Position numbers and translations under genes: made by a program. A DNA stretch of 64,000 nt from Carposina sasakii (taxonomy: Eukaryota > Arthropoda > Insecta > Lepidoptera > Carposinidae), in the NCBI GenBank assembly GCA_014607495.2, contig CP053148.1:9548001-9612000 (forward strand), given 5' to 3'. The stretch's first letter is position 1. Each line of letters begins with the position of its first letter. A model generated the notes under the pieces. That model saw only the letters and a list, made by a program, of their open reading frames with translations. It was not told where the DNA came from and did not search any database. This document shows, piece by piece, positions 22,838-33,896 of the stretch.

Positions 22838-23085
22838 CATACATACAATCACGCCTGTATCCCTTACGGGGTAGGCAGAGCACCAAGGGCCGACAGAACC
22901 ACATGATGCCACTTCTGACCAATTTTGAGGGTGTAGTTGAGATGTACAAGTTCAGTTAGTAGTGACAGGTGGTCAGCCCATCGCCTACAAAACACCAAGA
23001 CCCTCTTGTCCCTCTACTGACTCGTACAGTATGCCCGAGAAGAGAAGCAGCTGGCCAACAAAATCAGCACTTCAAGCAATCTTGA
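22838..23085 (-). repeat. retroelement 3' region with (ATGT)n tail
   Basis: On the minus strand: GGCGATGGGCTGACCACCTG ... GGTGCTCTGCCTACCCCGTA ... AGGCGTGATTGTATGTATGT. The same terminus, GGTGCTCTGCCTACCCCGTA plus (ATGT)n, recurs on the plus strand at 44331-44388. Probably a LINE or SINE 3' end. Confidence 0.5.
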
Positions 23086-23260
23086 TTTTTACTTATGACA
23101 AACTTGTATAAGCAAGGATTTGAGTGCAGTTATAGGACGGTCTATTTCTATAAGTTTCCTGTAATCAACTTATAAAATTTTACTAAGCCTTGTAATATAC
23201 TTGACGAAGCACAATAGCTTCTATGATGATATGATTCTATACAATTACAAGTAAAAACGT

Positions 23261-23313
23261 ACGATTCCCACTCGGGTGAAATTTTTTTTCCATTTCTTTA
23301 TTAATAATTTTAT
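23261..23313 (+). repeat. 53-bp 5'-truncated SINE (family 1) with target duplication
   Basis: Only the B-box end and tail of SINE family 1 are present (ACGATTCCCACTCGGGTGAA and the T-rich tail). It is flanked by a perfect 12-bp duplication AAGTAAAAACGT (23249-23260 and 23314-23325), which proves retroposition of an extremely short copy. Confidence 0.85.
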
Positions 23314-23527
23314 AAGTAAAAACGTGTATAGATGACTTAAGTTAATGTTTATTAAAAACCACAAGATCTCTAAAAAGCTTCCATTAAGCGGGAAAATTTG
23401 TCTTTTATATTAAAGTGACGATCCACAAATAGGTTATTTGATCTACAAAAATATTATAAACAAAATATTTGAAGACCTTCTTTTTTTTCCAACACCTTTT
23501 TCGATACTTTTTTCCTAAAAGTTGCTT

Positions 23528-23600
23528 AGTACCCACGACACAAGACCTTAGGGATCTTGAAGTGGGACTAGGTCAATGTGTTGTGAAGTGTGTTAAAAAA
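23528..23600 (+). repeat. SINE family 2, 3' fragment
   Basis: AGTACCCACGACACAAGACC ... GAAGTGGGACTAGGTCAATG ... ending in a poly(A) run, matching the 3' end of the copy at 21370-21604. Confidence 0.6.
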
Positions 23601-24025
23601 AAAATAAGTAGGTAAGTACTTTACTTTACTAAATACCTTTAGGTATTTAGTGAAACGATCTTTAAGAGCCAGCAGTCAAATAAAAGTCCCACGGTTGCTC
23701 CGCCCACATACCCCGCCACCCGCAATGCAAGGATACGCGTTAAGATCTGCGTAGTGTTAAAATTCGAAATTCGCGCGCTTTCGAGCAGGCGGGTCAACGC
23801 TAGGTCAAACGCAGAGAACATAAAAACCTATAGAGTCGTTATTATAATTGATTTCAATGTTATGTTTATTTTATTTTTGTTTGCAAAATACAATTAAATT
23901 TAATTAATTAATTAATTAATAAGTAATATAGGTATGTTAAAAAATCATTCATACAATAGAACACATTACCTGCATCATAGTTATATTTATGTATGAAATT
24001 CATCCAATGCAACAAGTATTAGGAA

Positions 24026-24230
24026 TATTGAATTGTATCAGGCGTCACTATTCGGAAGTTCAAATCTCTATTGAGGGATCGCCCACCACCGGGCCCTATA
24101 CCCTCCGCTGACCCTCGGATCTGCCGACTCATGATCACGAACACAAGACACTACAGTCGTAACGAGAAGCCAGATCCAAGCACCTAGCATGCAACCATAA
24201 ATACATAGCTGCTAATCCGAAAACCAATTA
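24026..24230 (+). repeat. dispersed repeat D, copy 1
   Basis: Contains CCACCACCGGGCCCTATACC, GATCACGAACACAAGACACT and AAGCCAGATCCAAGCACCTA. The same blocks lie at 60671-60830 (plus) and, inverted and shorter, at 39175-39325. Non-coding in the frames examined; class unknown. Confidence 0.55.
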
Positions 24231-24808
24231 AAATTTTAATCGACATATGTTTCGCCAACACCCGTGGCATCATCAGGATTAGTTTTCCATGTTAGTTCGG
24301 TAGATAGAATTAACAATAGAGAAGTATTAGGAAGTTTTGAATAAAACGAATTAATGGTAGATATCAAAGATTTATTTTATTTATTTTATAAATCACAAAA
24401 AATAGTATCCGATACATATGTGAAATGGGACCAATTTACTCATGTAGATCGCTTTTAAAAAGGCTTTTAGGTGAGTCAATATGTTAAAATGTTACAAGTA
24501 GTAACTTAACAAATTTTAATATTAAGATGATTATGTAAAAAAATGCCGTTTCATTTAGGTAAATTGCTGTATGTTAAATATAAATAGTAGGTGTTTTTTA
24601 AAAATAAAGGGTTAACAGGTATGTATAATGTGCATTCGCAATATTAGCTGTGCATAAATAAAAAAACTTTATTTAAAGATAAATAGCGGTATGCGTATGC
24701 CACAAATATAAATTGCAGTTTGATTAGCAATATTCTCATTTGAGGATTTTACTGTGCAGTCAGTAATTTTGATATGAATTCCAATTATTTGTGACTAAAA
24801 AAAATAAT

Positions 24809-24814
24809 TTTATT
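24809..24814 (-). terminator. polyadenylation signal AATAAA of the MULE-YqaJ gene
   Basis: AATAAA on the minus strand, 68 bases after the TAA stop at 24882-24884. Confidence 0.5.
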
Positions 24815-24881
24815 TGATGTGCGTTTAAATACTATACAATTAAATTAAATCGTCTAAGTAAAAACCAAATGTACTTATTTT

Positions 24882-25250
24882 TTAAAATAAGCTGAAGTCT
24901 ATCTTTCGACGTTTTGCAAGAGTAGAATTAAAATTTTGGTGACTAGATCTTGGACTGCTTTCATCAAAAATATAATCTGGATCTTCATTTCTAGAAACAT
25001 AATCTGGGTCTCGTATCTCTTTCTTTTTAGGATATCGGGGATCCACCAACTCAGGAAGTAAACAGTCCATATAGAACGAAATTAATTTGGATTCCATTTC
25101 ATTTTTCCAAAAAAGATCATCCCTTTCTAAAATTTTAATTTTGAATTTATTGTCACCAAACCAAACTGCGAAAAGGCATTTGTCTTTGTTGGCTATATGC
25201 ATTTGTCCTTGCGCTTGAAAATACCAATCGGATTTTTTATTTACAAACAC
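24882..25250 (-). CDS. exon 5: C-terminal part of YqaJ domain and tail
   Basis: The acceptor TTTGTTACAG precedes VFVNKKSDWYFQAQGQM, which supplies the conserved Gln motif missing from exon 4. This is why the splice is preferred over reading on from exon 4. The tail is acidic, then basic (AKRRKIDFSLF), before TAA. Confidence 0.85.
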   Translation of the reverse strand: MFVNKKSDWYFQAQGQMHIANKDKCLFAVWFGDNKFKIKILERDDLFWKNEMESKLISFYMDCLLPELVDPRYPKKKEIRDPDYVSRNEDPDYIFDESSPRSSHQNFNSTLAKRRKIDFSLF

Positions 25251-28200
25251 CTGTAACAAATAACTATAAAATACATTCTATAAATTAATTTCTCGAAATA
25301 AATTAAAATTAAAATTCAAAATCATTTATTCGACATGAAAGCATTATAAATATAAATAATAGAGGCATACCCACGATACAAAACCTTATGGATCTTAAAG
25401 TGGGACTAAGTTAATATGTTGTGAAGTGAGTGAATATTATTATTAAGATATTTTAATAGAATTATACGCACTTCGCCGTTCTTGTTTTTTTCCCAAAAAT
25501 GAACTTTTTTTTGGTTTATAGCCTCCTCGATATCACCTATTTTGTAAGGAGCTATGGGACATTTTATTTCGACAACCATATTATTATCAATAATGCCATC
25601 AGGAGTGGCTCCCAAAAATGAAAATTGTTTATCAATATACAGACCACATCTCTTTATTACTTTATTTTCTATTGTTGCCAATTGCTCTAGTGCTACCGAT
25701 TCATATTGTCGTCCATGTTGTATAGATGAGACGTGATCAATCGGTGTACTGTACAGCATATTTTTAACAATGTTTCTGCAACTTTGGGTTTTTCGACGTT
25801 TTATGACCTTTCCGAAGTTAGAAGCAGTTAAAAGGTTACGCCTTAACTCAAGCCACTCACTACATTGACTTTGTAATATTGTTTGCTGGGTGACACGAAC
25901 CAGTTCTTCATCTGTCTTTTGCAAATTATGGAGAAATGTTGCCTTTGCCCGTTCAAAGGTGGCTGGATCCATGTCTGGCTTATTAGCATTCTCGCCGTAA
26001 TTTATATCAGAGGATTGAAAATCAATAAAACGTCGATTTTTTTTACGTTTTACCTTTGACATTTCTCTCTTTACGCAAATTTCATTTTCAAATTTAGTGA
26101 CGCTTTTTCTCGGTGAAATATTATAAATTTTTTTATGGATAGTTGATAATAGTCTTTTTGTGTTATAAGAAATGACAGCTCCTGCGCATCGAGTTTGGTA
26201 GCCACGCCTTTGAGAATAATTAATTCTTTTTCCGCCAACTAATTTGGCAATAACCGAATTAAATTGCTCAACAGCATTGCTATCTACGTCTTCTACGAGA
26301 CTTCTAGCATGGGATGCAACATTAGCTGCGAGCATTCGTATTCTTTGCCACAGGCTAGAAATATTAAAGCCTGTCACTTTATCGTCGTTATGGTTACATA
26401 TATTTTTATTGCATTTGGCATGTTGTCCAAATGCATGACATACTGAGTTGTTTATGTCACTATGCAACTTTTCACAATTGTGGTCAGCTTTGCTGTCATT
26501 TATAGCGCTACATATATATTTGCGAGTAGATAATATTCTCATTTTGGTAATAAGCTTCCTATCTTTTACAGGGTATCGTGTATCAGTAGCAAGCTTCTGC
26601 ATATTATTACAGAATCGACGCAAAATATGATTTCGGCAGTTCAGTTTTTCCACAGTAATATTCAGGTACGGTCGCGTCTCAATAATTTTGGCATAGGTAC
26701 TGCTGTCTCCATCTGCTATAAATCTTTTGTAAATAAGGCCGTGCATTTCAATAGATTTTTTGAATCCTTCAGCTATTATTGTTGCTTCCATGCCTGTTGA
26801 GGGTCCTTCATAATTTCTGTAGCAGAAATGGTCCTTAAAGTTTTTTTCATTTCTTTTACAGATACAGCAGTATTTATTTTTAACTGCCATAAATAAAACC
26901 TTTCCTGTATGTCGGCCTATTATTGTTGCACAGCCTGAGTTAGCGGCATAATTAGTTTGATAAGAGCGTCGGCTCCAACATCCATCTACTATTACATCAA
27001 TCATCGGTATGCCATCTTTGTTGACACTACATTTATCTATGGCCGCCTCTTTTTCTAATTTTCCTGCCTTCTTCATTTCATCCCAAGCTGTTTCTTCCCA
27101 TTCGTCCGCTATTTCATTCTGTATTTTTAAATATTTTTTCTCATTTACTTCGCTTATATCTACGGCGGATGTGAACTGTCTCAATTGAATATAGCCACCA
27201 CCACTTGCCATAACTCCAGCTATTGCCTCTTTATTAATATCCGGATCTGTTGTGTCAATTTCGAAATTTTGCTTACATAAACTGCATTGTAAGTGCAGTT
27301 TAGAGTAAAGTCCATTTTTTTTCTCCGAAATCACCTCAACCGTATTTAGTCCACAATTAAATAGAGATGTATGACCGGCAACAATTTTCAAATTCTCAAT
27401 GAATTGATGTATATTGATGATACGCCTTCCACTTAGTATATTGCTTCTCTAAAAGTATACATTATATTTCAATACATGTACAGGGTATAACAGAAGGGGA
27501 ATACGAAATACTAATTAAGCGAAATACTATGAAAGTAGCCCACAGCAAAGAACCACAATCTGTAAAAATAATTATATGATTTTTTTTCACGTTTTCATAG
27601 TTTTCTCTTTTTTTATCTATTTACTAACTTTAAAATTATATAGTTGTTTTACAATACCCTGCAAAACTGCTTACGCGGTTTGACTGCAGGTAATAGTTTC
27701 TTATACCCCTTTTGTTACACACTCTATAAGATGTTTTACATTACTTATAATTATACATTGTATACACAATATGTTATTAAGCGGAAATACGTGGTTCACA
27801 TACCGAGCAGATCTGATTGTCCATATTCGACAATCGTTTTACTTTTCTCGTTTTCTTATAATTGTTATCAGGAAGTACGTTCTCTTTGTCACCCGTATTT
27901 TCATTTTCCTGAAAAAAGCACTAGATAAATAATAATAACTATTTTTTTTGTTCATTACACTTGTAACTTCGCGCCAACTTTGAAATAACTATTCTTAAAA
28001 AAAGTGATGGCCGACTACGACTTCGTCGGCGTAAAGTATGATTTTTCTTACTAATCCTCTACACTCCCCAAGAAATATATATGTACTATTTACCTTATAC
28101 AGTAAAATACCTTCTGTTCTATGCTCCACCTCATCTGTTACCATCAAACTGTCAATCGGAGAGCTAAAATATGAAATGAGTTTAAAAATATCAAAAAAGT

Positions 28201-30163
28201 TTTAGTAGCCAAAAGTGAAAACAAGTGAGCAAAAACAACAAAATTATAGCAGGTAGGTAGGTTCTCACTCACTTTTCTTCAAACATTACAGGTGGTATTA
28301 GTTCGGTATAAACTTTGACGGGCGACTCCAGGACTTTTTGTTCGGCACAATTTGTTTGAATTCTATAAACAAAATATTGTAGATAAGGAACTGCTGCCGA
28401 AGATGCTACGTAGTAAGTAAAGATGGGTCGGATTAGGTAAAAATCGTACCTGTTCGACCTAATACATACTAATATTTATGCAATATGGCCGTTCCATTTC
28501 TGTGATCCATTACGTATTAGATAAATACGTAGAATCTTTATTCGGTGAATATTTAGTATCGGTTTTCGGTGAATGATCCATTATCTAATAAATACCTACG
28601 TAGAAAGAATAGTTGTGGAAATAGAAAATATCGTGATAATAGCGAAATGCATTTTTTATATTAGGTTAAATTTTTAATATTTAGTTAAATTGTTTTTAGT
28701 TTGTCTCACATATTTTGTTTAAATAAAGGATTTTAATTTTGTAAAAAAAAAAGGAAAAAAAGACTTGTCTGTACCCGGATACGAACCAGGAATATCTGAT
28801 TTTCGACTCCGCCGATGTAACCGCTGGGCTATTATAAACTTGTTAGAGACGGTGAAAATTACCTTCATATTCTAATGATATTGTAGTATTTTTGCTAAAT
28901 AATAAAATTGAAACTTATAGTCTATGCCTTACGGTTGATTTCTCATAATAAGATGATATTTTATGCGATACCTAATACCTAATGTCGTCTTGTATCTGAA
29001 TGCTGGGCCGTAAAGAAGGATAAAAATCAATTCCATGTAAGCAAGATGAGAATGTTGAGATGGATGTGTGGAGTTACAAGAATGGATAAAATAAGAAATG
29101 TGTATATAAGAGGAAGTTTGAAAGTTGCGCCGATCACAGACAAGTTACGAAGTAACCGTCTGTCTTGGTACGGGCATGTAAAGCTATATTATGAGTCTAT
29201 GATGTAAAGCGACGGGATGAAAGGCATATTTTACAGAGAGTTTTGTGCATGAGTGTGGATGGATATAAAGAAGAGGTAGACCAAAGAAATGTTGGATGGA
29301 CTGTGTGAGGGAGGATATGCGTGTACTGCGAGTGAGCCATGAGATGACGGATAATAGGGATGAATGGAAGAAAAGTACATATTGTGCCGACCCCAAATAA
29401 ATGGGAACAGGGCAGGAAGATGATGATGACCTAATCACGTTGTATTAGGTACCGACTAGTATTGAAAAATACCTAATCCACATACCTATTCCAATATTTA
29501 TGCCTCACCTATAGTAGTAAGTAAGTTCCTTAGGTGGGTGAAAGATATTGTACCTACATATACTCGTAAATGTATATAAAATTTGTGTATGTGCTTCATG
29601 TGTAAAGCAGTGCGCTTATAGAATACTTCTCATGCTGTGTGTGTGATTTCGGAACTAATTTCTTTTGTAGACTTTTACATAGATAAACAAAGCAACTAGC
29701 GCCATCGTTCAAAGGAATTCTACCAATTTATAAAGGTGAAAGTTTGTATGTGTGTGAGTGTGTATGTTTGTTACTTCATCACGCAAAATCCTGAAATGTA
29801 TGGAACAGCTGATTTTTTTCACTATATCGGAGATGTCCCCATAGTGAAAGTTGTTTCTTTTTACTTTCCTAGTTTTGTGTCAAAGGCAAATCACTAATTT
29901 CGGAAAGACGTTATATTAGCTTAGGTACGTATCAGAATAACACATTATACTTTTTATCCCGGGTAAATATTTTATCCCGTAATTTCGACATTTTGTTTTT
30001 TCTGCTGTCCATTATAAAATGCATTCTCAGGACTAAACTTTACATACTTACTAATTATGATTATAGCTACTTACACCTTTGATTCTCTCCCCTTTTTAGA
30101 AAATTCTCTCCAACGTTGAGCCATCTTCCTTTTGGAAACATATTTTTTAGTTTTATTTCCCAT
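24882..30163 (-). CDS. Mutator-like transposase / YqaJ nuclease fusion protein, five exons
   Basis: Predicted join on the minus strand: 30163-30075, 28362-28273, 28163-28094, 27448-25472, 25250-24882. That is 2595 nt, 864 residues, with GT..AG at every junction, matching phases and no internal stop. Seen: a basic N-terminus (residues 1-29), CxxC pairs near 138-141 and 277-280, and a candidate DDE triad D238 (VDGCW), D329 (ADGDSS) and E477 (NAVEQFNS), as in MULE-type transposases. Then a YqaJ-like nuclease: W615..R with LTASNF, HG..YE near 661, D700 (GATPDG), E710 and K712 (VEIKCP), and QGQM at 756-759. Family knowledge: YqaJ proteins are PD-(D/E)XK exonucleases, and such fusions recur in insect genomes. 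Function in the cell is unknown; DNA binding or cleavage is inference. It could be a low-copy mobile gene or a domesticated one. Confidence 0.85.
25368..25440 (+). repeat. SINE family 2 fragment inside last intron
   Basis: ACCCACGATACAAAACCTTA ... GTGGGACTAAGTTAATATG, antisense to the gene, within the 221-bp intron 25251-25471. Confidence 0.7.
25472..27448 (-). CDS. exon 4: transposase core and start of YqaJ domain
   Basis: A 659-codon uninterrupted exon. The acceptor is TATACTTTTAG before AGAAGCAATATAC (SNILSGRRIINIHQF), and the donor is GGCGAA/GTGCGT. Reading past the donor would add 22 residues coded partly by a SINE, which argues that the true end is the splice. No ATG lies near the start of this exon, so an upstream exon is required. 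Confidence 0.9.
28094..28163 (-). CDS. exon 3 of MULE-YqaJ gene
   Basis: 70 bp between acceptor CATATTTTAG and donor AAG/GTAAAT. Encodes SPIDSLMVTDEVEHRTEG and ILLYK in the phase left by exon 2. Confidence 0.75.
28273..28362 (-). CDS. exon 2 of MULE-YqaJ gene
   Basis: 90 bp between acceptor TTGTTTATAG and donor AAA/GTGAGT. Encodes IQTNCAEQKVLESPVKVYTE and a PPVMFEEK end. The frame stays open upstream of the acceptor, so a slightly longer exon is possible, but only this acceptor fits exon 1. Confidence 0.7.
28751..28852 (-). repeat. tRNA-derived SINE (family 3)
   Basis: On the minus strand: TAGCCCAGCGGTTACATCGG (A-box region) ... CCTGGTTCGTATCCGGGTAC (B-box region) and a poly(T/A) tail. It lies in intron 1 of the MULE-YqaJ gene. 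Confidence 0.65.
28975..29432 (+). pseudogene. RTE LINE C-terminal remnant with (GAT)n tail
   Basis: The plus strand reads MRMLRWMCGVTRMDKIRN, then RGSLKVAPITDKLRSNRLSW YGHV, with further broken parts ending near DPK and GATGATGATGA. These are hallmarks of the C-terminus of RTE-like ORF2. Stops and shifts follow the GHV motif. It lies in intron 1 of the MULE-YqaJ gene, opposite strand. Confidence 0.8.
29720..30015 (+). mobile_element. Helitron-like non-autonomous copy
   Basis: The 5' side has GTGAAAGTTTGTATGTGTGTG and GTTACTTCATCACGCAAAAT. The 3' side has TTTTTATCCCGGGTAAATAT and TTCGACATTTTGTTTTTTCT, the family body in forward orientation. The CTAG terminus is missing. It ends about 60 bp from exon 1. 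Confidence 0.5.
30075..30163 (-). CDS. exon 1 (start codon) of MULE-YqaJ gene
   Basis: ATG at 30163-30161 encodes a Lys/Arg-rich leader (MGNKTKKYVSKRKMAQRWRE...) ending at donor AAAGGT/GTAAGT. It leaves two bases that pair with the first base of exon 2 to make Val. An in-frame ATG about 26 codons upstream would add a hydrophobic stretch and is less likely. Confidence 0.65.
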
Positions 30164-30330
30164 TAGTCCGAACTCAATCGAGTAATACCTACACCACAAG
30201 ATAATAAAAAATGCCACTGCCGTGGGCGAAAGCGACATAGACCCTACGTCGTCGGCGCACAGCGCGGTACTGAGCGTCAGCGGGCACGAAGTTACTATTT
30301 AACGCTTTTCTGTAAGCATTAGAGTAGAAT
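30164..30330 (-). promoter_or_regulatory. CpG-rich block upstream of MULE-YqaJ start
   Basis: A CpG-dense passage (ACGTCGTCGGCGCACAGCGC) in otherwise AT-rich DNA, immediately 5' of the predicted ATG. Candidate 5' UTR and promoter; no core element can be proven. Confidence 0.4.
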
Positions 30331-30339
30331 ATCGCTTGC

Positions 30340-31350
30340 ACGCTAAACAACTGATTGAGCTCAGAAGTAAAGGGCGTAAGTCTCAAAAAGATTTTTATTA
30401 ATTGTGTGTTCAATTATGATTGTTTTTTAAATTTGGCTTTACAAAAGTTTACTATCATTATTATCTTGATATCCGAATTTATTTTAAACGCCTACCTCAT
30501 GTAATAGCCGAAATAAAAGTAAAAATGACTAAAAAACATGTCGATTTCAAAAAACAAAACTATCGAGCGAAAATCATTAAATCATGTTTTTGGCTTTACA
30601 TGACATAGTTAAGGGTACTATGAATATAGTGTAATAGTCTCACATTAAACAAACATGCACCTGTTTCAGCATATTTCATCAAAAAGATGCTAAATAAGGT
30701 CTGCCTCCTCTTAATATCATAAGTGCTAAAAGCCCGTTTTGAATATCTAGTTGAATTTATTATTAGGGTATGTTTCCTAATAAATAGTTTTACAAAAAAA
30801 ACAAAAAAGTACAATAAATATACCTACTTAAATATATAATTGTACCTATCATGTTGTAGTGTGCAGCCAGTCACGGCCTGGCGTAGCGCGCTCAGTGACA
30901 TGAAACTAAAATGACCCAGTTGCACTCTTTACAGACATACCAGAAGTTATAGGTACATTGCTAATTAAAGCCTCTCGCTTTCACCGTTTTGTTTAAAGCA
31001 AAAGCAACTTGTAGGCGACGTTTGCAATTTGCGTTCATTAAAATCTGAGACTCTTAACTCCTTATACTAATAACCTGTCCTCGCTTCTGGTAAAATCGGT
31101 ACAAAATGGTGTCGGGAGTTCCTAATTTTTTTGAAAATATAACTAAAAGTTATTTAGTTTACTAATAAAAAATAAATGGCTCATAATTTTCTTCTTTTAT
31201 GATACATAGTACGGTAGGTTGATTATGAACTTGAAGAATTAAAAGCAAAGCGGTAGCAATCAATGCTTATCTTCTTTTATACTGTAAAAACTTATATTTA
31301 AAACTGTAATTTATATTTTTTGTGTGTGTGAAATAAAGAAATAGGAATGC
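30340..31350. other. gene-free AT-rich stretch
   Basis: Several short frames but no recognisable protein, repeat or RNA. Confidence 0.5.
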
Positions 31351-31354
31351 AGGT

Positions 31355-31560
31355 TTTCCATTAGGCGCGTTTTGCGGACGGCGCACGGCGCGGTGGGCTG
31401 GTCTTTTTGACCGCGAAGTAATATAGACCGAGTCTGCCCGTCGATGCCCGCGACTGCCCTCACCACGAACACAAAGCACACGAGGGATGGAGGCAGTTAG
31501 TACACGACGACGTTCGTTCTAGTGAAGAGCACGTCAGTAAAAATGGAGACCCAGACATTT
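31355..31560. promoter_or_regulatory. isolated CpG-rich block
   Basis: CpG-dense sequence (GCGGACGGCGCACGGCGCGG; ACACGACGACGTTCGTTC) in AT-rich surroundings, followed by AAAAATGG at 31540. This resembles the 5' end of an ordinary gene, but the frame after that ATG stops within 14 codons and no downstream exon was found. Confidence 0.25.
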
Positions 31561-31722
31561 CGAGTCGTTGCTTATTTCATGTAGAAAAAAGAAAGAGACG
31601 CAATCATAATAGAGAATACTGGGTACACCCACTGAATTCACAAAGATTGTCCAAAGAAGGTCTGTTTGTTTTACATAGAACATACGGACTTAAAGATTGT
31701 ATCCTCTCAAATTCTATAAATT

Positions 31723-31753
31723 CTAGGTCCATGGCGGGTAGCCACGGACCTAG
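31723..31753. repeat. short GC-rich hairpin
   Basis: CTAGGTCC and GGACCTAG pair, with an inner TGGC/GCCA pair, around a 5-base loop. Confidence 0.5.
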
Positions 31754-31769
31754 TTCTCTAGTTTATAAG

Positions 31770-33800
31770 ATACGCACCAGTAGGTAGGTACTAATCAGTA
31801 GGTATGTCTTTGTCCTTCATCCTGTTTTCATGTTTTTTTCCATCCATTATTATTTTGCGTACCTCAGGTACGTACCTACATATTGATTATGATTTCATAA
31901 CAAAAAACCTAAAGCTGTATGATTCATCGACCACGCAATATAAAGATACGGGTCCGAATCAAGATTTGAAATATAGCCTGTGGGCGTGGAGTGTGGGAGA
32001 AAAGGGTGGCATGGAACAGTCGCATGCGAATGTGCGCATTATGCCGCCTCCCGCCAATCCCTAAAATGAAACCCGAGCGTCTATGAGAACAGTTTCTCAG
32101 GAGTCAAAATATTCCACACTAAGTGCTTTTTATAGGTAACCATCGTAAGTAGCAATAATGCCGTAGGAGACACCAAGGCACAAACGCAATAGAATAGATT
32201 TTTGATTCAATCGAAACATCGATCCTCATGCAGTCTGTGTGGAGAGCCTGTTTATTTCAATGAAACCCTCGTCGTGTGTAGTACTCAACGTGAATATCAG
32301 GCAAGCTTGTAGTCTGGCTACAGATCTCTTGAAAACGATTTATTTGCACAAAACGATACAATAAAGCTATCATAGGTAGGTATAGGCACAGTTTATTATT
32401 TTTGAGGCGACTAACATTTTAACTGGAGTCATAATATTCAGGAGGGGTACGACAAGCGAAAAAATTTAAATTATACCATAATGAAGAGCCTATGCACAAA
32501 ATGTATTGATTTAAAATCACATTTTTATTTTTCCAGCCAGTATGGAGAATTCCTAAACAACTAAGAAATGTTGATATAATCTTGAAAAATAAAGTATTTA
32601 TATAATAATAATTAAGAATAAAAGAATACGTCCAGCAGTGGACTGCAATAGGCTGAAGAAGAAGAATAAAATAGTTCACATTTAGGTACTTTCCTATAGA
32701 GGGCTATTTTCCTAACATTTCGGATGTTATTTTGTTACACCCTGTACTTTTAAAATTGTAAGTATATTAATAACTAGTGGCCCATTAGAAACTGCATTTA
32801 CTGACATTGACAAAATTGAATTCAATCCCTACTTAGTTTGTGCTTTAAATTGCAGTGCCACTTAGCGACTTTGTGTTAAAAACACACTGAAAATTTTGAA
32901 CTGATGTAGATAAACGGTCGTGCAAAATTAATTATGGTACACATTATTTTACATAATAGGATAAGTACCTATAATATACCAAATACCCATAATTTACTGT
33001 GATGGCTCGAAACGATAACAAAATGTAGGTAGGTACCTACTATTGATTTCCAGAGGGCCGCCGCCGTTGAGGCCCACCGTGAGCTTATGGCCCGTGTAAT
33101 TAAGTCTTCGTTGCCGATCTCCACTCTACCCTCTTTATTTTAAATCCATTCTTTCTAATAACCTTTTTTTCTTTAACTTTTTCTTTAATATCGCAGACTG
33201 TCAAAATTTGAAGAAAAAATACCTAGTTCAATCTGAATTCGCTTATGGATGGAATTGAAAAAGTTAAAAAATAAACACAGATTACCAAGTATTTCGTTTA
33301 GTCGTTTTTATATAAAGCTTTATAGTTTCATAGCCAAGTGGCTAGTCAAATTTAATTTGGGATAAAACCCCATTTATAACACGATTGACGTCCTTCCGTC
33401 CGAAATCTGTCGCCCTGCTTTCAATATCTTAGGAATGTCTACTTACTTAGTGCATATAATAATATTCTACATATTATGTGGAATGGAAATGATGAAAGGA
33501 CAAAGGACTTGGCGGTTAAACCACCAGCTTAATGCGGCCAAGTTAAAGGCGTATGGGAAGTTTTTATGCGGTGACTTCTCTGCTTTCCACCCCTCTTGCT
33601 TAGTAGGTAAATGCATATTTAGTACATACAAGTATACAAAGACGCAAATAGCCAGTTACGAATATACCTACATGTAATGTACTTACCTTACTTAGGTCAT
33701 GTATGAGGTTATTAACTTATCACGTTAGTCTCTATAAATAGAGCATAGAGATCCTAGTAATCTCGTAAAGCTAATGATAATAACTACATTATATTTATAT
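31770..33800. other. gene-free stretch with one RTE tail scrap
   Basis: At 32627-32668 TACGTCCAGCAGTGGACTGC followed by AATAGGCTGAAGAAGAAGAA is an RTE 3' terminus. Nothing else recognisable. Confidence 0.5.
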
Positions 33801-33803
33801 ATA

Positions 33804-33896
33804 CAGGATGATTTTTGATCGTCAACGTTCCCGAAAACTACGGAATCTCCTCATCATCACGATTATTTTTCTCCAATATTAGGGTCCAAAGTTGAG
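33804..33896. mobile_element. MITE family B fragment
   Basis: TA-CAGGATGATTTTTGATCG ... TTAGGGTCCAAAGTTGAGTA, about 90 bp of one end of the element complete at 35521-35885. It joins the BEL/Pao relic directly. Confidence 0.65.

Noticed and set aside
25406..25471. Extended C-terminus of exon 4
   Set aside because: The last 22 residues derive partly from a SINE, while splicing to exon 5 supplies the conserved QGQM motif in phase.
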